Source of the DNA: Voacanga thouarsii
Taxonomy: Eukaryota > Streptophyta > Magnoliopsida > Gentianales > Apocynaceae
Length of the DNA stretch: 64,000 nucleotides
Assembly (NCBI GenBank): GCA_026120185.1
Contig: JANUWF010002024.1
Span: 434,001-498,000 of the forward strand
Reading direction: 5' to 3'
Shown here: positions 24,401 through 35,556 of the stretch, in pieces
How the letters are laid out: each line of letters begins with the position of its first letter
How positions within the stretch are numbered: the stretch's first letter is position 1
The notes under the pieces: generated by a model
The model's input: only the letters and a program-made list of their open reading frames with translations
Database searches by the model: none
What the model was told of the DNA's origin: nothing
Position numbers and translations under genes: made by a program

Positions 24401-24685
24401 TCACCAACCTCCCCGCTATTCCAAAACAACTCCAATGCTAATTTTTCTACAAGAAGTTCTTACCACCCCAATACTCATTCTTCCAAATCTTCGACCAAAC
24501 CTCCCTTAACCAAATCTTCAACAACACAACTATTCCACGTCAATTAATTCAAATGCAAGAGTAACAGAAAAATTCACATGCATCCATGCAAATAAAATTA
24601 GTCTAGCTACCACATAAAATGCAAGATACTATGCAATGCATGACTTTTTTCCATAGTCAAAGGTGGTTTTGGGCGGGGTATTACA
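21474..24685 (-). repeat. Tekay 5' LTR
   Basis: This 3212-bp LTR is flanked on the right by the TSD GTTGG and on the left by the PBS. It contains the tRNA-like segment (24371-24425). As the 5' LTR it would carry the promoter for the minus-strand transcript. Confidence 0.92.
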
Positions 24686-25580
24686 GTTGGATTGCACTTA
24701 AGGAGTGATGGAATTTCGGACAGCTTGTGTTGACACAAAGCTGCCGAAATTCTGCTAGGATAAGGAAGAAAATCCTAGTTGAATTAGGGTTGAAATAAAA
24801 GTCTGATTTGCTAAGGGATTTAGGATAAGATTTCCTAGCTTTGGAAGAGTTTGAGTTGTGCTAAAGTTCCTCCAAGAAGTGGCGGCACTTGCTGGAAATT
24901 TTTCCAAATTTTTAGCTTACATTCTAGGGTTAAAATCAACAAGGTTTCCTATTAGAAAAACGACTCTTTAATTCTAACTATTTATGGTAACATCCATTAA
25001 GCTAAAATCAAGCTGGAATTTTATTTATTAGCTAGGGTTTTTTTTTTTCCTTTTTCGAAAATCCTACGGAATAAAAGCTGAAAATTAAAAGTGAACTTTA
25101 TTCACATCAAGGTCCTTAAATTTAGGGAATAAATATAGAGACTTATTTCCTTGGAATAATGACACTAAAATTGCTCTAGGTTTGCTAGATCTTTTTTCGG
25201 CCAAGACATGGAAATTCTAAGGAAAGGAATTTTTAAGAAGAGAAACTAGCTTCACAAAAAGTAGGATTCGAACTCGAGTCACCAAAGGAAATCACCAACC
25301 TCCCCGCTATTCCAAAACAACTCCAATACTAATTTTTCTACAGTTAGTTCTCGCCATCCCCCCAATACTCATCCTTCCAAATCTTCGACCAAACCTCCCT
25401 TATCCAAACCTTTAACAACACAACTATTTCACATCAATTAATTCAAATGCAAGAGCAATGGAAAAATTCACATGCATCCATGCAAATAAATTAATTCTAA
25501 GCTACCACATAAAATGCAAAATGCTATGCAATGCATGACTTTTCCCCATAGTCAAAGGTGGTTTTGGGCGGGGTATTACA
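24686..25580 (-). repeat. Tekay-family solo LTR, second part
   Basis: It continues the LTR broken at 13098, starting with the repeated GTTGG, and ends gggtattaca. TSD GTTTT follows at 25581-25585. It holds its own copy of the tRNA-like segment near 25262-25320. It is visibly more diverged than the two LTRs of the inserted element. Confidence 0.88.
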
Positions 25581-26440
25581 GTTTTTCTTAGAAAATGTAT
25601 CAACATCACTCGGTTTACACTATAGCGTGTTGTATCTACAGCTTCAGTCCAAAAGTATTTTGGAAGAGAATTTTCACAAATCATGGATCTAGCCATTTCT
25701 TGCAAAGTTTTATTTTTCCTCTCAACAACATTGTTTTGTTGAGGGGTTTTAGCAGCTAAAAAGTTGTGAAAAACTCTATTTTCATCATAAAAGTGTGTAA
25801 ATTCACTGTTGCAACATTCTCTCCCATTATCACTTTTAATAGAAATCAGTCTGCATCCAATAGAATTTTGGACGCACTTGAATAATTTTGAAAATTCAAA
25901 AAACGCTTCATCCTTTTGTCTAAGAAATAAAGTCCAAGTAAATCTTGAGAAGTAATCTACTAACACATAAGCATACCTCTTACCACCAAGGCTAGTGGTC
26001 CTCATTGGTCCAAACAAATCCATATGAATTAATTCAAGAGGTTTTGTGATGGAAATTATTTTCTTGGGTTTGAAAGAAGTTTTGATTTATTTTCCAAATT
26101 GGCATGCATCACAAATTTTACTTTTATCAAACTTCATTTTGGACAATCCCCTAACAAGCTCTTTTGAGGATAAGTTATTTAGAAAATCAAATTATACATG
26201 GCCTGATCTTCTATGCCAAAAATAGCCATAATTGTCATGTACGGAAAGACATCTAATACCATGAGCTATAAGATCATTTAGATAGAATACATAAACATTT
26301 CCAACATGGTTAGCAACAAACATTGTTTCATTATTTGAGCTATCCATAATAGAACAAGAGTTTTTCTCAAAAATGACTTTGCAACCAATAGAGTTTTGGA
26401 TGCACAATGTCATTTTTTTAGAGTTTTGTGGATCAAGCTT
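25581..26440 (-). pseudogene. Copia GAG-pre-integrase and integrase, right half of a split element
   Basis: On the minus strand, a GAG-pre-integrase segment (26491-26192, with YGYFWHRRSGH) is followed by a zinc-type CDACQ and then the integrase core from 26023. The core begins MDLFGPMRTTS and includes SIKSDNGREC and PQQNNVVERKNKTL (catalytic Asp and Glu). It stops at 25581 where the Tekay solo LTR entered and resumes at 10752. Stops lie near 26190 and 26087. The right end abuts an unrelated plus-strand gypsy fragment, so this copia was itself truncated. The lineage is uncertain. Confidence 0.85.
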
Positions 26441-27200
26441 GGCACTAAATTGTTGTACTCTACTACTTGTCATCCACAAATTGATGGACAAATTGAAGTA
26501 GTAAAAAGGACACTCACATAGATGTTAAGGGCAATCATACAAAAGAATTTGAAAAGTTAGGAAGATTGTTTGCCCTACATTGAGTTTGTATGTAATAGAA
26601 GTGTTCATTCTACTATTTACTTTTCACCTTTTGAGATTTTTTATGGTTTTAATCCTTTTACTCATTTAGATTTGTTACCTTTGCCTATTAATCAAAAGTT
26701 GAGTTTAAATGGTAAGCAGAAAGCAAAATGTATGAAGAGTTTACATGAAAAGGTAAAGTCACAAATTGAGAAGAGGGATCAAATTGTTGCCAATAAGGTG
26801 AATAAAGGAAGGAAGCAAGATGTGTTTGAACCGGGTGACTAGATTTGGGTACACATTCATAAAGAAAGATTTCCTCACTTTAGGAAATCTAGGTATGATC
26901 CACGTGGAGCAGGACCTTTCCAAATATTGCAAAGAATAAATGATAATTCTTACAAGATAGATCTCCTATGTGAGTTTAATGTTTCTGTTACTTTCAATGT
27001 TTCTGATCTATCTTTGTTTGACATAGGAGATGCTGATTCAAGGACGAATCCTCTTCAATAAAGAGAGGGATGATACGAATCCAATTGTCTCAAGGACTAA
27101 GGATGTATTACAATTGCCCAATGGACCAATTACTAGATCGAGAGCCAAACAATTTAAGGATGCTTTGCAAGGTTTTATGTCCAATTGGCAAAAATAAATG
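26441..27200 (+). pseudogene. Gypsy integrase C-terminal fragment
   Basis: The plus strand begins in the integrase core just before [15 protein letters not shown] (26469-26515), then reads YIEFVCNRSVHST and FSPFEIFYGFNP, the conserved tail of plant chromovirus integrases. A segment ending near 27060 includes RYDPRGAGPFQ and FNVSDLS. The coding tail runs to a stop at 27195. In-frame stops lie near 26518, 26557 and 26840. The upstream gag, RT and RNase H are absent. It resembles Reina/CRM-type chromoviruses, but I cannot decide which. Confidence 0.82.
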
Positions 27201-28060
27201 TCTACTAAATATATTAGAGGCTTTCAAAAAGTGCAAATAACATCAAATATCTTAATTTTAGAGATTGAAAAGCCCAAAAAGAAGTGGGGCTTGCAGGTAG
27301 CCCAATGAATGATAATGAATATTCTGAAGATATTCTATAGGATAGAATAATATTTCTCCTATTCTTTTAGAGAATTATTATAATTGAATATTTCTATTTT
27401 CTATAGGAAATTATTCTAGTTGCCTAATCTTTTTAGGTAATTATTCTAGTTTCCTAATCACATTAAGGAATTGTTATATTTTAATAATTTCTTATTTTTT
27501 CAAGAAGCCTAACTCTATATATAGAGGCTTCTAACTATTGTAATGGAGTTTTGAATTTAATAATACAACTGTGAGTTTTATTCTCTTTGTGGGAGTTCTT
27601 TCTTAGGTTTTTTAGTAGACTAAGATATCCTTTTCTTTGCGAAGGATTGATCATCCTTTAAGTGATACCACCTAGAGTCTTGTAGTACTTTACCTGTTAG
27701 GTTCATGGTTCTAGTAAGGGTCTCTAGTTCCTTTGGTAGGTTGATCAAATCAACTTGTGACTTAGAAAGTTAGTCCTATCTTGATCGATTGTGGGTTTAC
27801 AAGCCTTTAGCTTGTGGGGCTTTGTATCGCCTTTGTATTCACTTCTAGTATGTTTTAATCTAAGAAAGAACTCTCTTATTCTAATGTTTTTGAAAAATAC
27901 TTTGAATACAAATGAATGTCCTTTATTTATAGATTTCTTGAAGTAGATTATTTTTTGAATATATATAAATGTATTAAGTCAAAACATTGAATCATATCAT
28001 TTATGAATCTTGTGAAATATTGAACTATATCATTCATCAACAATGTTAAGTATTGAACTA
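27200..28060 (+). repeat. Probable gypsy 3' LTR, boundaries unclear
   Basis: This follows the integrase fragment and shows LTR-like architecture: AT-rich U3 with repeated ggaattatt/taattattct blocks, a TATA box near 27513-27525 (tctatatatagagg) and downstream leader-like sequence. No second copy is present in the window, so the ends cannot be fixed. Confidence 0.45.
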
Positions 28061-28219
28061 TATAATTCCTAGGCTTTCGGCTCCTATGATCTCAAGGGAA
28101 GTTCTAGCTTCTCTACCTCTTATAGTTAATTCAGCACCTGAAGACGTTTAGGTATGAAAGCTGACTCCTTCCAGGAATTTTTCTTTAAAATTTGCCAGGG
28201 ACCTGTTGCGCCCTAAGAG

Positions 28220-28752
28220 ATCGAAATCATAGTTTTTAGGATCATTATGGCATACACCTTATCCATTAAAGCTAAAGCTATTTATGTGGAAGTTGTACAA
28301 TAATTTTATACCTTTGGGTTCTATCATAGCCTTCTTGGGTTCTCATCTTACTTCGAGATATTGTCTTTGCAACTCTAGCTTCGAGAATATGGATTATCTT
28401 TTTAAGGATTGTGTGAGTGATGTTCAGATTTGGCGGCAAGTTATTGTGGAGATTTTATTATCTTTCACAGAGGATCAATTCTTCCAATTTTTATTTCTTG
28501 GTGGTATAGCCCTTTACATAGCAGAAGTTTTGCCTGTGCTTTTATCTTGGTCTTCCTCTAGGAGATATGGAAAGAGTGTAACTTTGTTTACTATAATGGA
28601 GAGGAGTTCTCTATGCAAGTGCATAGGCGGATATTTAAGCTCTTATATGATCTTTCCACCTTTATTCCTATTAAAAAGCCATTGCACCTTCTTGTTTATC
28701 CAGCAAACATGACGTGTTGGATCTCGCCATCTACTTTGATCAAGGGTGTTTG
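28220..28752 (+). pseudogene. LINE remnant: zf-RVT zinc-binding end of a non-LTR retrotransposon ORF2
   Basis: The plus strand encodes WHTPYPLKLKLFMWKLYNN, then CLCNSSFENMDYLFKDC and QIW. This is the zf-RVT domain found at the C-terminus of plant LINE reverse transcriptases, with its Cys/His pattern. The open part is 28284-28712. The RT core, endonuclease and poly-A tail are not present. The CACTA element at 28756 interrupts it. Confidence 0.75.
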
Positions 28753-29589
28753 TTGCACTATGGGAAAATAGTTGTTTAGAGATGGAAAAAATGTGTCTCT
28801 AAATATTGGAATCCATCTCTAAATTAAACTTAGAGATGGAATAGAGACAAACTTTGATTTGACTCTAAACATGGTGTTTCTAATTAGAGACAAACAAAAG
28901 TAATGGTCTCTAAATTTTGTAGATAGAAATAATTCGTCTCTAAAATATTAGTGTCTGTATCTAATTTATCAGGTCAAATGTAGAACCAACACCTCATTAG
29001 AGTCACCAGTTTCGTCTCCAAAACATCTCTAATTTGGAGACGAACAAGAACTATTTTGTCTCTAACATAGGGACGAACTTTTTGTCACTATTTTAACATG
29101 ATTTTGAGAGAATTTTTAGACCAAGCAAAATAATTTTTGTTCCTATTTAGAAACGAAAATTAGAGTCCAATTTATCCATTATAATCTTGGAGACCCTTTT
29201 TTTTCCCTCCACTTTGACTCAACTTTAATAGGACATGGAGACAGAAATATACGATTCTATTTAAGAGACAGATTTAGGATCTCTAATCTTTCTCTATTTT
29301 CCTCTTAAGTATAATAGTATATTCCATAATCTTAATATTATATTTACCATGTGAATGCTAAACACAAAAACTGCATAATAATATTAAACATTAGAAAATA
29401 TTTCCAATAAAATACAGTACTAAAAACAATAAAATGTGTAACATTACAAAACATTTGAAACAAAATATAGTATAAAAAAGATCTACAAAAAAATTAAAGA
29501 GACATTATTACATTCTCTGTTTACTCATCATCTTCAGATGTTTTATGGCCATCATCTCTTTGGTCAAATTCTTTATTATATGCATGTTT

Positions 29590-29732
29590 TTAGATTTCTG
29601 CAGCAAATGATTTACCGCATCCATATGTTTGTGTAGCATGTAAGTTCTTGAAGAAGAATCCCCCACCTATCAGTGTATCATTGTAGTCAAGTTGTATTCC
29701 AAGGAGGAAGAGAATTCTTTGGGGATCACAAA
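29590..29732 (-). pseudogene. Captured terminal exon resembling the plastid Fe-S carrier CpISCA (SufA type)
   Basis: The minus strand has a convincing 3' splice site (pyrimidine-rich tract ending gatgcag, about 29733-29765). An exon follows, reading [18 protein letters not shown], then IGGGFFFKN and GCGKSFAAE, and a TAA at 29590. This is the conserved C-terminus of A-type Fe-S carriers, closest to plant chloroplast CpISCA by what I remember. The first cysteine of the C-terminal CGC motif is replaced by tyrosine (TYGCGK), so the Fe-S ligand set is incomplete. I found no upstream exons in the element. It looks like transduplicated host DNA, non-functional as an Fe-S protein. Confidence 0.72.
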
Positions 29733-29930
29733 CTGCATCTAAAGATAAAGAAAAAGAAGTGACCATTAGTAACCAACTAGAAACCCAAAGGAAAATAAGG
29801 AACAGAACATCAGCAAATATTGCTAAATCTACTAAAGATACACCAAATACAGTTTTCTTAGGAAAATGTAAGGTGATATTTATGCAATAGAAAGTGTCAT
29901 TCTGTTCCCCACCCACCCCCTTCCTTCCCT

Positions 29931-29950
29931 AAAAAAAAAAAAAAAAAAAA
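29931..29950. repeat. Poly-A tract (20 A)
   Basis: An uninterrupted A run preceded by a C-rich stretch, inside the CACTA element, a few hundred bases upstream (minus sense) of the captured exon. It could be the tail of a small retrotransposed sequence or simple slippage. Confidence 0.6.
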
Positions 29951-31428
29951 GGAACTCTATTACTTTCTCCTTTAAAGGAATATCATGTAATTACAAACTC
30001 TCTACCAAGTCATACACAAAAGTGACATGATAGTTATCTATTAAAAGTGGAGTGATTTCATTTAGTTGCAGTGGTAAGCAGTGATTGGACATGCCTTTTG
30101 AGGTACCATAAAACCATCTGGAGTAGAAGAAAAAACGATGGATTCCTCATTCCAGCCACCTGTAGTCTACTAGGTATTTTCATTTTACACCCTCATAGTA
30201 TATTTACAACCCTTCTTCTTATCACAATCATAGACAAAAATTATTTTTCAGCCTTTATTTTTAAGTACCCTCATACAAATCTTAAGTGTAATGACAACTT
30301 AAGCAATGTAATCATTAGAGAAGCACTTCTGTAACCATCGATTGCATTCTAACAACATTAACTGATCTAACCACAGACTAAGCAGCCTATTAATGAACCT
30401 ACTATCCTTTTATACACGTTCTCCAGTCACAAGTTTATTTGAGGATTCACAAGGTGTTGAACTAGATCATCAAATTTATCCAAAAAGCATAAGCTAATAT
30501 TAGAGGATTTAGGATGGCAACTAAGACGGTGGAATCCTTTTGAAAAAACCTCTAGACAAACTAAACATGCTAACAGAATCATCTAACCGCAATATTAAAA
30601 TGCATAGTACATAATGAAAACCACTCCAAGTACGAAGAGAACTGCAATATTGAGCCATTAAACCACCCAAAGTAGACTACATAGCAGAAAATAACAATGA
30701 AATCTTTCCTATGGACAAATACAATGAGAAAACTATCAAGGATGATACAAGCACCAAAGCATTTGCTCCCCTCATCTTCATAGAAGAAGGGTGGAGAGAG
30801 ATTAAACAGAGTCTATCAGTAAGAGAAAGAATGATAAACTTTTTCTTGGGAGATAATAAATGAAAACATATGATTCGAAACAATTCAATCATAATTTTTC
30901 TTGCAATTTGAATTAATAACTTGATTAGTTCTTTTTAAAATATGATCTAAATTGAATTAATAACTTGATTATAAATTGAATAATTAATTTTGTCATGCAA
31001 AGTTCTTCTTTTTTTCTTTAAAAAAATGTCTATTACGTAATTTAATTGAATTATTAATTTATAACGTATGAATAAATTTAATCATCAAGCATTATATAAC
31101 CTTACTATTTCATAGACAACATAATTATTCTACAAATAGTACTATAACAGTATTATAAATAGTGCAATTAACAACTATACATAAATATATAAAGGCTTCT
31201 TTCAAAATGTTTAACAATGACATTAATACCTATAGCACCACATATAGTTTAAATTAAAAAAATTTAAATATATAGTTTAACATAACCATGTATAATGATA
31301 ATGAAAAATATATTTAAATTAATATCTATTATTTGAAATGATAAACATAGTTTTTATTCAATTGCATCCAAAACCTCGAACAGATTACATTATAAGTTCA
31401 TGTTTAGTTTGCAATCTCATATAATTAC
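29951..31428. other. CACTA interior with no recognisable gene
   Basis: This is AT-rich DNA. Short open frames (30071-30334 plus, 30677-30892 minus) match no family I recognise and lack supporting features. It may be captured intron or intergenic DNA from the same donor as the Fe-S exon. Confidence 0.5.
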
Positions 31429-31430
31429 TA

Positions 31431-31707
31431 CTCACTCCATCCTAACCAAATTAATAGTAGTTGACTTGACACGAGATTTTATGCAAAAGTAAATATTGTA
31501 ATATAATAATATAATATGATAAAAGTAATAAATATGTAGGTTTTGTAATACTTTATGTCAAACTTAAATATATAAAAGTAATATAGAAGAGGTATATTGA
31601 TTATTTTATTATAAATAATGTTAAAAACTTTCCTTTCAGGGAAAGCATCAATTCTTTCGGATTAGTCCAAAATAGTAAGTAAGTCAATTTTATTAGGACG
31701 AAGGAAG
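31431..31707. mobile_element. Stowaway-like MITE nested in the CACTA element
   Basis: The left end CTCACTCCATCCTAA and the right end, read inward, CTTCCTTCGTCCTAA form imperfect terminal inverted repeats related to the Stowaway consensus CTCCCTCCGTCCC. The element is about 277 bp, AT-rich and flanked by TA on both sides, as expected for Tc1/mariner-mobilised MITEs. Confidence 0.75.
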
Positions 31708-32914
31708 TATCATTTTAACATAATAAATTTTTAGTTTTTTTGAATTTGTCAAATTTATTTAGAGATATAAAGACGACTCAAATTGGTCTCTATTTAGTCT
31801 CTACAATATAAAATCAAAGACAAAATAGAGACAACAACCATTGACTCCAAATTAGAGTTAACTTAGAGAAAATAAAAAAGTAAGCATGTTTTACGTATCC
31901 AAAATTGAGAGATGGAAAAAAGTAGACCTTAATTAGTCTCAAATATTTGAGGTAGATTTGTTAATCTCTAGGTTGTCTCGACTTAGAGACAAATAATAGA
32001 CGAATCTAGCCATCTCCAATTTTGAGACCAAGTACCCAAGGGATAAGGTAATAGAATTGTAGAGACGAATAATATATTCATCTTTAATGAGTTTCTAATT
32101 TTAAATAAAATAGAGACTAATGATTTTTTCGTCTCTATGTCGTCTCTAACCTTAAAAATGTTTGTAACAAGTTTTTATTGGCTCTATTTTGTCTCTAATA
32201 TTCGAGATGCATTGAGAGTTGTCATTGTTCTGACTCTACTTGGAGACAAAGCTGAGATGACTTTTCTATCATCTCTATTCCACATCTATTTATAGACCAA
32301 ATAGAAACATTATTTTTAGAGAAAAAACATATTCGTCTCGAATTTGTCTCAAATATCCCATCTTAAATTTTTTAAAATTGATTAGTCTCCATTCTATTTC
32401 AAATTTGTCTCTATTTAGAGAAGGAAGGAATCTGTTTCCATTTTTCCGTCTCTAAAACAAGATTCTCCCAAAGTGTTGGCTTAAATCACTACAAGAAAAA
32501 GGGCCAAATTGTGACCACACTATTGGTCGCAAAATTGCAATTGCGACCGATAGATCCCAGATGCGCTGGAGTAGTAGCTAAAATGAAGTTTGTGACCGAT
32601 AGGTGTATGGTCGCAGAAGCGTTGCAAATTTCATTATCGTGTTGCATCACCATTTTAGGGTCTTGCTACTGAATTACGACCGCGCGTTGCAATTTTTTTT
32701 TTTTTTTTAAATGCTGGGTCGGTTGAAAATCGATTGCAACCTTAGCTTGATTTGCAATTGAATTTTTCCAATTTTTATTTAATTTTTTACTGTATTCGGT
32801 CGCTATGCTATCGCAATTCAGTAGCTAACATGCAACCACACAATGGCCATTTACAACCCAGAAATGCTCTGTTTCAACAACAAACACATTTCTACATTCT
32901 TGTACCATGTTTCC

Positions 32915-33030
32915 TATTCAACAACAACCAGCTCAACATTCAAATCTTCGGTTCCCATTCAACAACAATCACTCAACATTCAAATCTCCAGTTCCTATTC
33001 AACAACAACCACTCAACATTTAAAACACAC
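32915..33030. repeat. Three tandem copies of a unit of about 41 bp
   Basis: The unit runs attcaacaacaaccactcaa and on through caaatctccagttccc. Copies start near 32916, 32957 and 32997 with few differences. Confidence 0.75.
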
Positions 33031-33189
33031 ACACACGCAATTTGAATAGCATGTAACAAGTGCTTCACATAGAAAATTAGTGTTTCAATGAACATAAAAC
33101 TTAAGCATTCATTCACATAAAATCTAAAAGTTCTAGAAAATATGATAAGATTAATAAAACTTAACCAGAAAGAATATAAAGTGCATCAA

Positions 33190-34968
33190 GTCAAATCATC
33201 ATCATCAAATCCTAAGTCGCCAATAGCAATAGAAACATCATTCATGCATATACTCCTATTGCTTCCTTGTAGCTCATCTAAAGTCTGTTGCATCATCTTT
33301 TATTGGTCTATCAAAAATTGAATTTGGTCATCTTTAGTGGCCAAATTCTTTTCCACCTAGCTATGCTTGGAAGTAAGGTTGCTAATTATCTTCCTGTTTG
33401 CAGAAGAAGCTTGGGACTGATATGCACCAATTTGCAATTTTTTTTTTCTTTGATTCATTTACTTTCGGAGCCTATCCCATACACATGACCCTTATGTAGT
33501 CCCCCTGTAGCAACAATAAACAACTCTTTCTCATCCATGGATTCTTGGGAACATGAAGAGCCTTAAGTTTGTTGATTTTGTGCTCAACAAGGGAACCAAA
33601 TTTTTCCTAAAAAATAAGACATTATAAATTAGATCCATTAAGTTTATGTTGATGAAGGAAAAGAAAATGTAAACATCAATAAAAATAATATCTACCCAAG
33701 TTTGTTTAGGTTTAGGGTCTATGAATTACCCTTTTTTCAGGATAATCTCTCTGAACAGTGTGGAGTTGTTCTCAGCATTTATGGTATGCGAATTGATCCC
33801 CCATCTTCTCTCTCTATACAAAAATGTAAAAAAATGAAAAGAATTCATAATACCAGAGTGATGTAGTAGGAGTGAGAATAATGGGATGGCAAAAGTGGTA
33901 GCTTGAAAAAAAAAGTAATATTATCATACCATCCTAGTTTCATCTCTGGAAAGGAGACGGATCCACTAAAGTGTCTGGATGCACCCCGGCTAGTGTTGCA
34001 TTAGTCCTATTCAAGGACTTTTGCTTGCCTTTCTTCACATAATCTTCCTTAGCCCACTCTTCGCACAACTTCTGATAAATAGTATCAGAGATCCAATGTG
34101 GTTTTCGTTGGGATTTGTAGACTCTATGCAAGTGATCTTTTAATGTACTTGCACAACGAGCCTCCCATGCCCTTCTAAAACTCTCCTCATGTAGAGGATC
34201 CCATCTATACAATTTCTGCAAAAGGAGTAGTATGATTAAGTTAAAAAGAAATTTGATGCAAGTATATTCTAAAGTAGAATAAACATAAAATGAGGCATTT
34301 GTTACATCTTTTGTTGAATAGAACATTTTAAGTGAATTGAAATAGGTAATTTCTTGAATTATATGAGAGACTACTCAAACCATACATGGCATCAAAAAAA
34401 AAAAAAAAAAAAAAAGAGGAGCATGTGAAATAGGTAAAATATTGTTTCTGTGATAAAATAGCATTCCGAGAAGTAGGAGCAAGTGAAAGGTACCATGAAC
34501 TCACCCCACCATACTTCTTTAACATCCCCAGGCATCTTAGCAAAGCTGAGGTATGGTCCAAAATACCTCTTATGAATGATATCACTGATGGACGATGCAC
34601 ACTTTGATTTCAAAGTCATCCTATTTCATGTACATGGTATTATAACATTGAAAGTTAGAATAAAAATAACTTAGGCAAATAACGTATGAAAATATAAAAA
34701 ACATTATGAATCTAATGACAAACACAAATTCCCTTACTATACTTACGTATCACCATATAGCTCAATCAATGTCCTTGCATCTAGTACACCGAATGAGGCA
34801 GATGGTACAGTGGTGCTAGTTGGAGTATTAGTCTCCATCCCTGACTGTGACCATATCACAGGAGAAGTGTGAATACGTATCACTGGTGAAGGGTGACTAC
34901 CTAAGGCTGGATAAGACTGAGAAGTAGCATCAGGAGAAGACTGAGAATGGTACTCATACGAAGAGTGG

Positions 34969-34980
<12 letters not shown>
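33190..34980 (-). pseudogene. CACTA transposase-like gene (Transposase_24, Ptta/En-Spm family), exons
   Basis: On the minus strand I can place several exons. The first is Ser/Pro-rich, 34980 to about 34747, ending LIELYGD before a GTAAGT donor. The next is 34620-34494 (SISDIIHKRYFGPYL, WWGEF), with AG acceptor and GT donor. The third is 34215 to about 33940 (KLYRWDPLHEE, then WEARCASTLKDHLH, WISDTIYQKLCEEW and NRTNATLAG). A C-terminal coiled-coil-like piece ends DDDDLT near 33195. The third exon is the Transposase_24 signature of plant CACTA proteins. Two in-frame stops in the C-terminal piece (near 33357 and 33318) suggest it is dead. Confidence 0.75.

Positions 34981-35001
<21 letters not shown>
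34969..35001. repeat. (TC)n followed by (TA)n microsatellite
   Basis: Runs of tc and then ta at the edge of the CACTA region. Confidence 0.95.
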
Positions 35002-35556
35002 TGCTAGTTTCAGCCTCTTTTTCTACCCTCCAAGGAACAAAATAAATATCTCCCTCCCCAAAATAATAAACAGAATCACTTATTTTGAAGAGGAAAACTA
35101 TATGATAATTAAAAACCTTAAAGAATTGAGGTAGAAGTCCTCGTCACAGATTTTAAAGAGAATAATGATGATAATTAAAAATCAGATTGAGGAAAAAATT
35201 AAAGATTTTGACGAGGAAAACAATATGCTAATTAAAAACCTAAAAAATTGATATACAAATGCTCCCCTAATTGCATGGTATAAAATTTGACACCTTATTA
35301 ATTTCCTACCAAACTAATACATTTTGCGCCTACACGTTTTCATTCATGTGGACATATTTAATAGATTGTGCGTCTACACGTTAAGATATTGAAAATTTTC
35401 CTTCTCTAATTAATAAGTCTTCTCTTTCATTAAAAAAAAAAAAAAGAAGCAGAAGAAAGTCATTTTTGTGTCTTTGTTTTTTTTTTTTTAACATACTTCT
35501 GGAATATTCTTATGTGTATTGAAACATTTATATTCTTTACTACACAATGATGTCAA
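35002..35556. other. AT-rich DNA without a gene
   Basis: I see no reading frame or element end here. There are two short A/T homopolymer tracts near 35432 and 35480, and an internal repetition of gaggaaaac/attaaaaacct around 35088-35245 in two imperfect copies. Confidence 0.5.

Larger units (their letters stand above)
13099..24685 (-). mobile_element. Complete Tekay/Del-type gypsy chromovirus
   Basis: This 11.6-kb Ty3/gypsy element lies on the minus strand. It has two LTRs of 3212 bp each, a tRNA-Met PBS, gag with two CCHC knuckles, protease, RT, RNase H, integrase with a chromodomain-like tail, and a PPT. The TSD GTTGG lies at 13094-13098 and 24686-24690. Chromodomain integrases and very long LTRs point to the Tekay/Del lineage. 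Several stops break gag-pol, so it is not autonomous now. In the first 300 bp the LTRs differ at about ten positions (3-4%), with fewer differences further in. That suggests an insertion of around a million years, within wide limits. Confidence 0.92.
28756..32475. mobile_element. Non-autonomous CACTA (En/Spm) transposon
   Basis: The left end is CACTATGGGAAAATAG and the right end, read inward, is CACTTTGGGAGAATC. Both are followed by TTGTTTTAGAGA-like DNA. The 3-bp TSD TTG lies at 28753-28755 and 32476-32478. Both subterminal regions (28770-29250 and 31740-32450) are crowded with inverted copies of a motif close to tagagacgaa, the expected transposase binding repeats. No transposase frame is visible in the 3.7 kb. 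The interior instead holds an exon-like host fragment and a MITE. Confidence 0.9.
32487..34990 (-). mobile_element. Second CACTA transposon, one end recognised
   Basis: The left end is CACTACAAGAAAAAGGGCC, a classic CACTA terminus. It starts only eight bases beyond the TSD of the first CACTA element. Subterminal repeats of the type gcgaccgatag follow in both orientations (32520-32640). The transposase-type exons at 33190-34980 lie on the minus strand. I could not find the matching right terminus before or after the CT/TA microsatellite at 34969-35001, so the right limit is approximate and the element may be truncated. Confidence 0.7.

Noticed and set aside
28284..28712. Possible host gene of 142 codons
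   Set aside because: The Cys pattern and flanking codons are the zf-RVT end of a LINE, with no RT upstream and a CACTA insertion directly after it.
30071..30334. 87-codon frame in the CACTA interior
   Set aside because: Low complexity and no family match. I kept the area as unassigned captured or filler DNA.
32915..33030. CRISPR-like repeat array
   Set aside because: The units are contiguous, without spacers, and the genome is a plant. It is a simple tandem repeat.
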